Shown here piece by piece: positions 48,661 through 62,800 of a DNA stretch of 64,000 bases (the first letter of the stretch is position 1; every line of letters starts with the position of its first letter). Below the pieces are notes generated by a model. The model made no database searches, had not been told where the DNA came from, and worked only from the letters and a program-made list of their open reading frames with translations. This stretch comes from Parapristionchus giblindavisi. Its lineage: Eukaryota; Nematoda; Chromadorea; Rhabditida; Diplogasteridae. Both the position numbers and the translations under genes were made by a program. The stretch is taken from contig CALSFV010000087.1 in NCBI GenBank assembly GCA_943737045.1, positions 1 through 64,000 of the forward strand. Reading direction: 5' to 3'.

Positions 48661-48860
48661 CAAACCAGACTTTGCGAAGGTTACTTCAATCCTGGTAGAA
48701 AACATGAAGCGTGCTGACTTAATGGACTGACAATGACACGAAAACAACCCTAGGCATGGGGAGAAAGTGACCGAGAGTAGGACCCAACGATAAACAACAA
48801 GAGAAATACGAGGGACCACAGTGACGTAAACAAACATTCTCACCAGAGGTTTATGTTTCT

Positions 48861-49496
48861 AAGATTATCATTCATTTCTTATTTATAAGAAATTCAATGA
48901 TAAGAAATAGGTTTCTTTCTGTAAACTCCGCCCTCTCCTCCAATTTCTTAGAACTAACAATAAGAAAAATAAGAAATTAGAAGAATAAGTAAATTTTCTG
49001 TGTGAGAACCATCTAAACATCACATTATAAATCGATTTTTTATCAACACAATTTTGTAGCTCTATTATGCTATTATGTACCGTGCTTTTATTAAACGCAT
49101 AAATATTAATAATAATAACAGCAATAATATTAATAATTAAATAATAATAATTAATAATTAATAATAATAATGATTAGTATTAAAAAAAAGTAACAAATTT
49201 TAATTTGATCTGAGAGACGAGACAGAAGAGCGACGCCATCATAGAAAACACAACGTATGATGCTCATAACGCTATATTTTCTTTCTTTATTTATAAACAA
49301 CTCATGATATTTTGAAAATAAAAATATGGAAATATAACATTGAATATGAGCAATCAAGATGATTCTGATTGCATTTTGTATTATGTGATGAAGTGTTATA
49401 GAAGATGAAGGAATGGGACGAATTTTGTCAACTTTCACATAGATTAATATGCAATCCATAAAAGAAATAAGATACAACACGCAATCTTAGAAAATC
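48861..49496. other. AT-rich stretch with ATT/TAA runs
   Basis: Low-complexity TAATAATAAT-type sequence at 49105-49175. A 109-codon minus-strand frame at 49151-49480 is hydrophobic and AT-driven with no recognised family. Confidence 0.45.
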
Positions 49497-50817
49497 GGTA
49501 TCGACGAAAAATGGATTTTTCTGTTTTATGTATGATAATTACAGGCACCATGAGTGTAGTTCACTGGTACTTGGAAATTCCTTCCAATTGAAAATTCGCT
49601 TCAGGAGGTGACCACACAACGATTTGGCGCCTTTTCCTAAAAAGTTTATTTCGAATCCAATCGATTCGGGAGTGGATGCAATGGGCTCCTTGGCTAATTC
49701 TAAGAAACTATTGTCAAGGAGAGTTTTTTGATCAAAGGTCAACGAAGGCTGGAAATTGGGAATTTTCGAAAAAAAATTTACATTAAATTAATTATCTCTA
49801 TTTTCCCATAGCCCAGGTAAATTTTTTATTTGCTCAATGTCTTCTACATATTATATTACACCTTCAGTTTAATATTGATAATTTTTAAATCAAGGTAAGT
49901 TTGTTAACGAATCAATTTTGTTTGCTGTATTCAATTGTGGTGAGGATTTGGCGACGTTCTCTAAAAAGTTTATTTCTAATCTAATCGATTCGGGACTGGG
50001 CGCATTCGAATCCTTGTCTAATTCTAAGAAACTATTGCTTAGGAGATTTTTTCGATCAACGGTCAACGAACGCTGGAATTGGAAATTTTCGAAAAAAAAT
50101 GTTTACATTAAATTAATTCTCACTATTTTCCATGACGAATGTAAACTTTTTCTTTTCTCAATCGCTTCTACATAGTGAGAATTATGGAAAATAGTGAGAA
50201 TTAATTTAATATAAATATTTTTTTCCAAAATTCCTAATTCCAGCGTTCGTTGACCGTTGATCGAAAAACTCTCCTAAGCAATAGTTTCTTAGAATTAGAC
50301 AAGAATTCGAATGCGCCCAGTCCCGAATCGACTAGATTAGAAATAAACTTTTTAGAGAACGTCGCCAATCCTCACCACAATTGAATACAGCAAACAAAAT
50401 TGATTCGTTAACAAACTTACCTTGATTTAAAAATTATCAATATTAAACTGAAGGTGTAACATAATATGTAGAAGACATTGAGCAAATAAAAAATTTACCT
50501 GGGCTATGGGAAAATAGTGAGAATTAATTTAATGTAAAAATTTTTCGAAAATTCCCAATTTCAAGCCTTCGTTGACCTTTGATCAAAAAACTCTCCTTGA
50601 CAATAGTTTCTTAGAATTAGCCAAGGAGTCCATTGCATCCACTCCCGAATCGATTGGATTCGAAATAAACTTTTTAGGAAAAGGCGCCAAATCGTTGTGT
50701 GGTCACCTCCTGAAGCGAATTTTCAATTGGAAGGAATTTCCAAGTACCAGTGAACTACACTCATGGTGCCTGTAATTATCATACATAAAACAGAAAAATC
50801 CATTTTTCGTCGATACC
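49497..50817. mobile_element. 1.32-kb fold-back element
   Basis: Inverted repeat spanning nearly the full length, axis near 50157, with outer ends GGTATCGACGAAAAATGGAT and its complement. Each arm contains two diverged copies of one motif in tandem (AAGAAACTATTG ... GGAATTTTCGAAAAAA at about 49700 and again at about 50030). Both arms encode the same 67-codon frame pointing outward (49539-49742 minus and 50572-50775 plus). A single-arm relative is at 15967-16450. Confidence 0.85.
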
Positions 50818-51030
50818 AAAAATATCCGAGTTGTTGAATTCTCTCAGATAGTGTTTTATACAGTCTCCTCGATATTTGTATCATTCAAATAGGTTTGGAT
50901 AATTTGTCATATAATATATAATATCATTGCAGTCGTTAGTTTTGATATGCTCAAAAGTAGAGGATGTTGAAACCAATATTCCATGCATCTATTTCTCATA
51001 ATACGGATCGTATATATATATATGGATACG

Positions 51031-52056
51031 ATTATATGAGGCCGTTTGTGTAAGAAACGACCAAGTGCCGGCACAGTCAAAAAATTAAATTTTGGGGATC
51101 GGGGTTCTTAAGGGTGCAGATGACGATGGCCGTGTTCATTTTTCAACAAAACCTACCGTTGAGGCCAGACGACGTCGCGTTGAAATCGCGTTTTCAGTTT
51201 TTTCTCCTCAACCGATTGCACTAAAATTTGCATTCGATGCCACCAGGGGCAGAATTTGATGACGATCACGCCTGTTTAATTCATTTTTCATGAAAAGGTA
51301 TTCGAAATTTAAAAAAATTGAATTTCTCTCAAAGGCAATTGCATTTTTAGCGAGATACATAGATCGGACCGTAATGGCTTCAGGATTTCATGGAAAATTT
51401 TTTAGCCAATTTGTGGTAGGTACTTTCAAGAAAATCAACTTTTAGTGTAGTCATTTTGCCGTTGGAGTGGAGGCAAGAGGCGAGAGAGTGTGGTGATGCA
51501 AGAGAGCAGAGAGACACTCTCTCGTCCACTTCCCTTCCTTCCTATGTCGGTCGCCTCACCTGCCTCTCTGCTCTCTCGTACCACCACACTCTCTCGCCTC
51601 TTGCCTCAACTCCAACGGCAAAATGACTACACTAAAAGTTGATTTTCTCGAAAGTACCTACCACAAATTGGCTAAAAAAATTTCCATGAAATCCTGAAGA
51701 CATTACGGTCCGATCTATGTATCTCGCTAAAAATGCAATTGCCTTTGAGAGAAATTCAATTTTTTAAAAATTTCTAATACCTTTTCATGAAAAATGAATT
51801 AGACAGGCGTGATCGTCATCAAATTCTGCCCCTGGTGGCTTCGTATGCAAATTTTAGTGCAATCGGTTGAGGAGAAAAAACTGAAAACGCGATTTCAACG
51901 CGAAGTCGTCTGGCCTCAACGGTGGGTTTTGGTGAAAAATGAACACGACCATCGTCATCTACACCCTTAAGAACCCCGATCCCCAAAATTTAATTTTTTG
52001 ACTGTGCCAGATTTCAAATATTTTAGTCGACTCTTACGAAAACGGCCTCATATAAT
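51031..52056. mobile_element. 1.03-kb fold-back element sharing termini with the array element
   Basis: Ends ATTATATGAGGCCGTTTGTG and CGAAAACGGCCTCATATAAT; arms nearly identical over about 450 bp. The apex around 51480-51600 is rich in CTCTCTCG and CGAGAGAG. Outer 20 bp match the array fold-back (ATGAGGCCGTTTGTGTAAGA), but the internal sequence differs, so the two are subfamilies mobilised by the same unknown transposase. AT-rich flanks hide the target duplication. Confidence 0.86.
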
Positions 52057-52192
52057 AACGCTTCAATTATTATTCATTATCTCGATTGTAATTATATAAT
52101 GCACGCTATTGTTAGCAAACATATTTTTATTACTTCAAACCCGGGATAAATAATAAAATTGTAATCCATGCATTGTCATGGGTAGCGTCGAT

Positions 52193-53364
52193 TTATTTTC
52201 CTTTGAAGAAAGACTTGGCTTTCTGTTGAATTGTGTCATAGAAGCATCTGTAAGATGAATGATCATAATCGAGATACACATGACCAAGATCAACGTACTG
52301 CTTTATGTCATCGAACTTTCCGAAGCACGAGGCATAATTGTAATCTATGGGAGTGAACTTGTCGGGGATCTAAATTGATTCTTTCATTGAAAACATTTGA
52401 AGTATAGTTGAAAGCATTTAATGGAATGTTTTGTCAAACCTGGTCACAGAAGACTAGACACTTATCACCAGCTTCAGTCTTGGTTACTCCCTACAATCGA
52501 TATATCCATTTAAGATTCTCTCACTAATAAACGTACTCGATTGATACAACACTTGCTATGATCACGTCCTTGAGCAGCACAGAAATGAATTTCAGGAAGA
52601 GAATCAAGAGGACATTCATGGGCTCCGATTAACATGGATTGGAGCTTAAAATATTGGTTTATGAGTTTGAATTAAATAAAGTAGTATCTAGGCATATTTG
52701 ATGAGATTAAAAAAATCTCACTGTCTTCTGGTTGTATTTGGCATAGTTGCAAATCGATTGACATCCCTTGGATAGAGCACGTTCACTACAGCAAGAAGTG
52801 AACAGATAGTTGGGATCGCGAACCTAATATGATACATCATTAATGATCATCGGTCATAAAGTCTATGTTCTGGTATCTCTATCACTTCTGTGTAAGACTG
52901 TTGCTAGATTAAAAAATTTCGAATGATCTCAAGTAGTGTATTCGTGCAAATTGGGAATTGAATAATGTAAAATTGCATATTGAACAAACCTGCTGCAAAG
53001 TAACGTTGACTGGAGGTTTATGTGATTCCCAAAGACGAAGTCCGTAGATTTGTCCGAAATCCTCTTCAATCGCTTTATCTCCTTCAAGTTGGAGCACACC
53101 ACGAGCCTAAAACACACAACTTTGGTATTTCTCGCATAACGAAATGAATTTATCATAAAACGAACTTTAGCACGACATCCACATCCTCCTCCTCCTCCAC
53201 CTCCTCCACATCCACAACCTCCACCTCCCATAGGTCTAGATGAACACTGAAATGAGAATTTACTGTATTTATTCAGAATAAAATAGATATTTATAAATTG
53301 ATTATGAACTTACAGCCCATGTTCCAGCAATGATCACAACAATGAGGATGGCGTGTTTGTACAT
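52193..53364 (-). CDS. Secreted DB-module cysteine-rich protein
   Basis: Seven phase-0 exons: 53314-53364, 53166-53246, 52990-53106, 52722-52823, 52537-52644, 52440-52490, 52193-52369, giving 228 residues. Residues 1-17 are a signal peptide. Residues 18-44 form an unusual Gly/Cys tract (CSSRPMGGGGCGCGGG...). Residues 94-212 contain exactly twelve cysteines (94, 95, 104, 108, 128, 139, 149, 150, 164, 168, 185, 212) with CCSERALSKGC and GRDHSKCCINRGV, which fits the nematode DB module. Members are extracellular, and their biochemical role is poorly known. A TATA box lies 41 bp upstream of the ATG. Every exon break has consensus ends and the protein is uninterrupted, so it is likely functional. 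Confidence 0.9.
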
Positions 53365-53404
53365 TATGGAATGAGTTGGCCTGATTTTTTCTTCTGAGGA
53401 TAGT

Positions 53405-53412
53405 CTTTTATA
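53405..53412 (-). promoter_or_regulatory. TATA box of the DB-module gene
   Basis: TATAAAAG on the minus strand, 41 bp upstream of the start codon. Confidence 0.65.
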
Positions 53413-53856
53413 CCCAAGAAAGGCCTACTTGTAGACAAGTAAGTGATATGATAATTGGCTAAAATTGACTGTGAGTGACCATTTCGAAAACAAAAACTGG
53501 GCCTTGAAGGGCTGACAATGAAGGTCGGTACTGTTCTTTAATCTCGTGTTCTTGCAATTTGCTTTCTTACTTGATACATTTTATGTTTTCGTAATTTCAC
53601 AGTCAACTGACTGCAAATATTGATATACATTTGTAGCAAGGCATAGAAAACACACATGACGTCTGATAATGTGTAGTATGATTTCTATATGATGGAGTTA
53701 TAGGATAAAGATACCTAGTATGTGTCCATGTTTCAAAGTTTATGTTGTAGCGTCATATCAAACTTGGATAATGTCTGCGAGATTTTAGTCTGTGATATTA
53801 CCTTCACTCACAGAACCTTGGGGGGATGGTGATATTCCTTGCTTACTACCCACACA

Positions 53857-54165
53857 GAAAATGTACTTAACACTTTCACTTTAAGTAGACTTATAAGTCT
53901 ACTTCAAGTGAAACGTAAGTTTACTTAAAGTGTGACGTCACTGTGCAAGTCTACTTAAAGTGAGAGTGACCTCTCTCTCTTCATTGCGCACAATATTTCT
54001 CTGTTCTCTAACAACGAGAGAGCTTAGACAGTTGAACAGGCCGTTGACAAAGGTTTCGGCCCCTTTAAAGTGACTCTACTTAAAGTGAAAAAGATACGTC
54101 ACTCACTTGAAGTTTACTTAAAGTACTTAAAGTAAACTTCAAGTCAGTGACGTATTTTAAGCATT
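53857..54165. repeat. ACTTAAAGT-rich inverted-repeat element
   Basis: About nine copies of TACTTAAAGT or its complement in both orientations, flanking a centre with CTCTCTCTC and CGAGAGAGC. Outer motifs AAGTGTGACGTCAC and GTCAGTGACGT are also inverted. Non-coding; a MITE-like element is the best guess. Confidence 0.6.
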
Positions 54166-55480
54166 TAAGCAATTTTTAGATGGTCTGATTTTGGGACCTA
54201 TACTGTTCAACGGGGAGGACTTTGCAATGAATCATAGCAATATTAGCAAAATATCAAAATCGCAATATTTATTTATCTTATTTTGGTTTAGCTCTGATTC
54301 CTCGCAGAGCAGTAGCAAACTTTCTGCTGAGGCCAACTTGGTTAGAGCGTTTATGCTTTTAAAAACTTGTGCTTTCTCTCTCTCACATATCTAGTCCCTG
54401 ATCCTCTTTTGATGAGATTTCTTATTTTCAGAGCTCCTAAATCTCATAAAGATTCTATTGCTGAAGTGTGATCTTTGATCTTTGTATTTTGATCTTTGAT
54501 CTTTGTCCACAATTTTTCAAACAATGGGCAAAACCTACTTAATACGCATGCACAATTGAATGATAAGTTAGGATAATTTGCCTCTGTCAGCAGAACTGAC
54601 AATAGTATTGATTATAAGATAGGAAGTGGTTCCGTTTCAGTGCTAGATCAGTGATAGAGAGGCCAGATGATCAGACGAGATCGATGGGCAGAGACGCAGA
54701 GTCATCGCGCGCACTGAACTCAATATACCACCACTATTGAGACGGATGGGGGGGGCGGGGATAAGTTCACTAAACACAAAAATTTCAATATAATAATTTT
54801 GATAAAATGAACATTCTAAATGGATCTAATAATTTTATTGGCACATATTTCATATGAAAAAGTCGAAATGTCTGTGATAGAAAATATCTCTGAAATATAT
54901 TTAGTTGATACATAAATGTAGGACGCTCAAACTAATACTTATAACATGCCAAATAACGTTAATAAACACTTGCACTGGTAACGCCAACTACCTACGAAAA
55001 AATCAGAATGATAATAATATTAAATAATAATAAATTTATGTGTTGCAAGGATAACTCAGATATAGTGAACAATTTATGTCGTGATGAATTACATAAAATA
55101 CGGTGCCACAACTTAGGAAGCAAAGAAATAATAAATAGTTAGTACATATCGAAAAAAAGACAAATTAAGACTTTCTAAAAATAAATAGAGCTGCAATTGC
55201 TAAATTTATTCCAATAAAAAAAATTATTCTATATCTTTGTTAAATTTATTCTATGACTACAGTAATATCTCAATCAGATCTCAGTGACCGTATACTTAAA
55301 ATTGCTAATATATCGGCTAGTTTTTCAATGAGTTTTATTTTTAGATTTATTCTATTTTGACTGCAAATACTAAATTGTAAGACTCATGGTATCAGGAAAA
55401 GATGTCATCAGGGATACTGAAGTTTTAGATCACACCGCCACTTGTATTCTTTATAGTATCTCTAGGGTATGCACTTTACT
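54166..55480. other. AT-rich intergenic stretch, no supported gene
   Basis: A short tandem of TTTGATC units at about 54471-54510 and a poly-G tract at 54748-54760 are the only structures noticed. Confidence 0.45.
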
Positions 55481-55482
55481 TA

Positions 55483-56766
55483 CAAGGTGCGCCATAATTA
55501 CCCGGACTGTTGTCTCCATATGATTCTCCCCTTGGGAATGTGACTTGAGTGATATGGTTCATGGTAAAGCTTCTCAAGAATATGGGCAGCAGTAATGTAC
55601 TAGTGAATCTCGTTGTGGTCTCTTTTAGCTCTGACAGAGGCCTTGAGTCTCTTCTCATATGCGACTGCCAATTCCCGCGGGTAAATGTCATCGAGTTCGC
55701 CCCATGCCTTGAGAAGGGGAACCTTGAGGGAGTCGAGGGTCTGGTGCTTGGTAGAGGATATGTTGGCTTACCACACCTCCAAACACTGCAGTCCAGGCGG
55801 TTGAGATCGAGGAGTTCTGAAGCCATTCAGTGTGATGGATTTAACCGAGTTCATGGGTAAAAAACCACGACTGGGTGAACTTTGTCATGTGATTGACGAC
55901 AGAATTTTACCAAAAGGTCTAGTGGTCCTGACCGAAGTGGGTATGGTATCGGAGTAAAAGGACGTCTTCGAGGATGTGCTTGGTATAATACGCCTTATTT
56001 ATCTAGACGTATGGAGTGGGAAAAACGAGAGGGGACTTTAAAGTTGGGCATACATCAGCTAAAACCTTGGCTTATTGTGGATGACTGATATTACCCATGA
56101 CCCCAGCTCTCTTGTTGGATTCCTCAGGATCAGATACAATGATTCTGTTGTTCTTGATATTCAGGTTGCTTTCGATGGTAAGATATTCTTGTTGCTGAAC
56201 ATCGTGCTGAAGTGCGCGGACCTGGCGCAACGCAGAAACAGTTGAGGGTGCCGTACTCAGCGGTTCTTGATCTGCCGCTCATTCGGTTCATACAGTTTAC
56301 GGTACTTGTAACGGGTAACGGAGAAGAATCAGCTGAGACTTGAGGAGGTGACGAACGGAAATGTTCGAGATATCGAGATTCCTGATGGTCTGCTTGTGGT
56401 TTCGAAGCACCATCTTTCGGATGCGATCTCGGTTCGTAGCAGTGGAAACAAAGATCCGTCTACCTCTGCCCGGACGTTCCTTGCTAGTACCAAGATCTTG
56501 GAACCTGACACCGGTATCGCATGCACCCGACTCGTGAACGCCGAGCAGATGAACGATGTCACTATGCTCTTGTACACTTGAGAATGATGGGTCGTTGTCG
56601 ACATGACTTCCTCATTACTAGAAGACTTTACCAACTTACTTGAAACCTTGCATACGGAGTGGCCAATGATCATTCGTCATGATGCTACAGTAGGGGTTGC
56701 GCATATGCATTTGGTGCATGGGAATCATAATGGTGAAATCAATTCGGGTAATTATGGCGCACCCTC
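55483..56766 (-). mobile_element. Tc1/mariner transposon, 1.28 kb, inactive transposase on minus strand
   Basis: Terminal inverted repeats GGTGCGCCATAATTACCCG (55486-55504) and complement (56745-56763), with TA dinucleotides just outside each end, the Tc1/mariner target-site rule. Total length near 1.3 kb is typical. Minus-strand translation shows a DNA-binding portion (ERPGRGRRIFVSTATNRDRI, RNHKQTIRNL, ISVRHLLKS), then ESNLNIKNNR and KAYYTKHILEDVLLP, then a catalytic-region remnant NPSHTEWLQNSS and LDCSVW. These blocks lie in different frames with stops, so the transposase is dead although the ends are nearly perfect. Confidence 0.85.
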
Positions 56767-57054
56767 TACTTTACTTATCGTTGCAGTACTCTCACTTGTT
56801 GTAGTTTGGGCATACTGCAGTAATCGTCCGTTTAGAAAAATATTGTTTTTTTCTCCGTCCATGAATAAATATTCTCTAACTAAACTTTCCAGCCGACCAA
56901 CCGGCCCGATTGATTGTCCGGCGTGGTATCCACTCGAACTATTAAATGATACGTAATATCTCTTGAGTCCGTGCTTATAGACCGATATGTAGCTCTGTCT
57001 TTCGGTTCCGTAGCCCGGAATGTCCGTTCGTGGGGTACTCGCGGTACCGAGCAA
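56752..57054 (-). other. Open frame abutting the mariner end
   Basis: A 100-codon minus-strand frame with balanced composition (SGYHAGQSIGPVGRLESLV, MDGEKNNIFLNGRLL) stops just inside the mariner terminal repeat. It may be an exon of an older gene interrupted by the transposon. No family recognised. Confidence 0.25.
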
Positions 57055-57371
57055 TTATATGGCTCACCGGGTTTACTCCTTGTACGGCTGGGTATGACTT
57101 CGTGGACAGATTAGTTGATAATCTAAAGAAAAGGCGCATCTTTTTTGAGCCGAATTTAAAAAATATAATTTAACAAAAAAACTCAGTTGACTTCTCGTTT
57201 TTGGAATAGTGTTGACCAATGATTCTTTGATAATCTCTTATCACTGATTATCTTAAGAAAGTGAAAACATCTGGAGGTCAGGCAGTAAATCAGGTTTAAC
57301 GATACTGATAATAGTGCCAGGTTGGTTGTCATAGTTTACACTATCTCAGTGAAATCCAGTTACAGTAGGTG

Positions 57372-57379
57372 TATATAAG
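57372..57379 (+). promoter_or_regulatory. TATA box of the collagen gene
   Basis: TATATAAG lies 52 bp before the ATG at 57424. Confidence 0.6.
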
Positions 57380-57423
57380 GAAGGTTTATGTATATGTATC
57401 ATCAGTTTGATACAATCTCTACA

Positions 57424-58509
<1,086 letters not shown>

Positions 58510-59892
58510 TTATTTGTCATTAACAATGCGAATAAACATGTTCACGAATGGGCCTTTATTCTGCCGAGCAAAAGAATGGCTGAATTAGGAAATTAACATT
58601 GTCGAGGTAAAGAGGTAAAGAGGTACGAGCCTTCCAAAAGAGGTACGAGTAAACTTCAAGAAAACTTTGTTCGCTAATATAAATGGAAGATCTGATAACA
58701 TCTAGCGGGAGTATTTTCAGACAACCATTTAAACGTACCCATAATCTCAACAGAATTAAAAGCTAGAATTATCTCAATTCTCTAGCGATCTGTAGCGACA
58801 TCAGATGGTTCTTCTGATCCTTGATCATTGTAATGTTGATAAAACCTGATCCGACCTTGTTTTAGCGAATTCATCATTCCATCTCAATTCGGATCTTTGT
58901 CTTGATCGCTTTGGTCCTTGTGGGCGCCATTCCATCACTCTACCATCTGTTAGGATCAAGCGAAGATATGATATATTTATATTGAAATAATAGATTATAC
59001 TCGAATACTATCATTTATGTTTGCCAAGCGATCTTCTCGTGAGAATTTAAATAATCTTCTGACAATGTTAATCTTAATCTTAATTACGTTTCAACTGACT
59101 TTGAATTCGCGAATGTGGTCGATAATCACGGTTGTCAGATACCCTTTCAATGAAGTACTGTGGTATATAAGGAGTTCGGGTGAAGTTTTATAACATTCCA
59201 CCGTATCTCTAATGACAAGCAAAGTTTTCCAGTTGGGACCCAACACCTGCCAAAATTTCTGTTGACGTGCCCGCCAAACGTGATGGGAACACAGCGTAAG
59301 CCCGTCTGAAACACCGCATAATACTGCACTAGCAAGGGTCAATGAGAAATTCAAATTTGAAGCGATAGCATCTTACAATCTTCAATTACACTGTCCAGAG
59401 TCAACCAATTTTTCGTTTCTATGGCGATTTTAATCTTATCTGATTATACAACGATCACAACTAATGGAATATTTTTAAAATCTTTTAAAGGGATGCGACA
59501 TAGTGCAACATGAATCATGTCGCGACCTTTTGAGAGGGCGAGTGTGTGGACTGTATGTATAATGTCGAATATTTATTAATTAAAAAAATAGTTCGTATAA
59601 TTTGACCCTTTCCCAATAGATATTGTTTTCATTTTATACTTCAAAATTTAACAATTGCTTAGATAATGATATTTTGAAAATGAAAGTGCAATAGTTTTCC
59701 TAAAATAGAATGAAAGGAACATGATTATGCCTTGTTTAGATCAATGTTTTCTCTTTTTGTTGTTGGTTGATTTTCGTTATTTTTTAAACGCAATCTGTTC
59801 ACTTATGTAAATGGAATGAAGCAAACTTTTATTTTCACAACAAAAAATGTGTCATACATGTAACAGGTTTTATCATATGTCATTAATCTCTT
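58510..59892. other. Intergenic region between collagen and SRE genes
   Basis: The collagen and SRE genes converge here. A tandem AGGTAAAG duplication lies at 58606-58623. A minus-strand frame at 59091-59354 (QKFWQVLGPNWKTLLV) could be a transposase scrap, but I could not assign it. Confidence 0.45.
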
Positions 59893-62800
59893 TCATAAAT
59901 CCTTAACGGCATCGTTAGGTTCGAGATCTTTCGCCAGTTGCATAAAGTAAATCTCTCCCTCGTCGCAAAGGTCAGGTGTTCTTCGTACAGGTTTACTGGA
60001 AAAAAAGACGCTATAATCTATCATAACAACTCCTATGCATTGTAATAGTTCTTACAGATTTGACGTTCTTCTAGTGAAAACAATGTTTTTTTGCAGTATT
60101 CTATATTCTCTGTTTTTTCATTGTCAACTTGGTCGTCAAACTCAATTCAACATCTGAATCCACTCACATTTTCCTTGGATAAAATATCCATTGAATGACA
60201 ATAAATGAGGGCAAATTCTTAACAAAACGAGGATGGCATGTTGCAATTCTTCCAATGAGAAATAATCCGTATCTGGAATGAAGAAAATTGTAGTGTGGAA
60301 AAACGGTCAATTACGCAAATAAATATGAAATTCGTTCAAAATCACAAAATTTTTGTTGAAAATTAGAGTTTCGCTGGTCTAATTACCTAATAAAAGCTGC
60401 TATTGCTTTGAATATGAATAATGATTTTCTGCGAAAAACAAACTTACATTGCGAGTGCCAGATCGAATAGGGCAATTGAAATGAAGTGAGCACTATTTGT
60501 ATCCGGAGTGGATAGGAAGATTATGATGAACACGAATGCAGGAAGTGCTCCTATTATCGAAGGTATTGCGATTCTTCCAAGCATCTACAATTTAACTTTA
60601 TATTTTGAAAAAGTGCACCTTATTCGGAATTTTACATTCCGAGCTCTGTTAAAATGGAGCGGGGAATGTAAAATTCAATACAAAGCAGAGAGGTCTTCGT
60701 GATATGGATGTTGGTATTGATCTTCACCTTGACAACGATGAGATTTTCCCTGATCTGATATATTCTTGATATTGTATAACGAGTTATCCATGGACGTCGA
60801 CATCGCAGACGTTTATGATATCGATCATTCATATCATATACCACCATGAATATCTGTATATATGGTTTTCATGATTAATGATAAAGTTGAAGCATATTTT
60901 CATTTCCTCTTTCATTTTCTTTTGTTTAAGAATCCGGATCTGTAAGACTCGACCATTTCGGCCAGATTTCGGACATCGCGCCAAGAATTTTGATTCAGCC
61001 CACTCCACTTTATGGGTGTAGGGTACCTTGGGCCCTGATTACAAAATGGTATCCAAAGTGGCCCTACCAGTGGAAAGCGGCGCGCCAGGTGGGCGCCAAG
61101 TTTGAAAACTCGATTTTCATATTTTTTCAACCTAACAAGCTAGAGACCAAATTTCTTCGGCATTGTGTTAGGCATGTCGAATGTGCACAGAAACACTATT
61201 GAGATTAATTTTAAGCAATTCCTAGACTAATTTTTTTACTCGATTTTTAGGTTTTTTTCGATTTCTCGGCATCTCAATGTCAATTCCGCATAAGTTCTCC
61301 AGTATATTCATGGAGCCCAACTACTATTGCATGTAACCCTGCCAGGCTGAAATCGATCTTGGATAGCGCGTGTCGGAAAAAATCGGTCTGAGTGTTTCCA
61401 ACTTGACTCAGAATCGTTATTTCATGATTTTTGCTGTATTTTCCAAACGAGTAGTGCGGAATTGCTGTCTACTCAAAGTTTAGAGGTGAGACTAGTAAAA
61501 TGACACAAGACGCCCATCACTTGGATCAATTTGAAAATTTCGATTTTCATGACCCGGGGGTCATGGTCGAAAATTTCAAAATTTCTCAAGTTTGAAATGT
61601 TTTCATTTATGTGGCTTATTGTGAAGTACTAATGATGTGACGAATATTCAGCCAATGCTCAATGGCTGATCTCTCCTTTCAACCATTTTTTGAAAACTTT
61701 TATGTTGAATGCGTGCGAAAAAGTCAGAATTGTGCTTGAATCAGTTTCCAATTTACTTTCTGTAACATTCTATTTAAGTACTTTGCAATGTACATAATCA
61801 ATATGAAAATCGTTAATTTTGGAAAATTCATATTTTTTTACCATGACCCCGGGGTCATGGAAATCGATTTTTTCAAAAGTGACCCAAATGCCGGGATTTC
61901 AGTTCTACTATGTTTACTCATCATGAAACTTCACATTGTCATTGTCATTTGCTAATTGTCGCAGCATTCGAGTCGAAAAACTGCAATATTTCAGAAATTT
62001 TCCGTGAAAGTAGGCACTCAAATTGATTTTTTTGAATATTCGAAAATAAACGATTTTCATATTGATTAATTATATCGAAAAGTACTAAGATAGAATGTTA
62101 CAGAAAGCAAGTGGGAAACTGATTCAAACACAATTCTGACTTTTTAGCACGCATTCAACTTTTCGAAAAAATAGTTGAAATGAGATATCAGCCATTGATC
62201 ATCGGCTGAATATTTTTCACGTCATTAGTACTTCACAATAAGCCACATAAATGAAAACATTTCAAACTTGAGAAATTTTGAAATTTTTGACCATGATCCC
62301 CGGGTCATGAAAATCGAAAATTTCAAATTGATCCAAGTTATGGGCTTCTTGTGTTATTTTACTCGTCTCACCTCGAAACATTGAGTAGACCACAATTCCG
62401 CACTAATTGTTTTGAAAATACAGCAAAAAATCATGAAATAACGATTCTGAGTCAAGTTGGAAACACTCAGACCAATTTTTCCCGACACGCGCAATCCAAG
62501 ATCGATTTCAGCCTGGCAGGGTTACATGCAATAGTAGTTGGGCTCCATGAATATACTAGAGAACTTATGCGGAATTGACATTGAGATGCCGAGAAATCGA
62601 AAAAAACCTAAAAATCGAGTAAAAAAATTAATCTAGGAATGGCTTAAAATTAATCTCAATAGTGTTTCTGTGCACATTCGGCATGCCTAACACAATGCCG
62701 AAGAAATTTGGTCTCTAGCTTGTTCGGTTGAAAAAATATGAAAATCGAGTTTTCAAACTTGGCGCCCACCTGACGCGCCGCTTTCCACTGGTAGGGCCAC

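Noticed and set aside
59091..59354. Candidate transposase fragment on the minus strand
   Set aside because: Residue pattern is suggestive only; no conserved motif order could be established.
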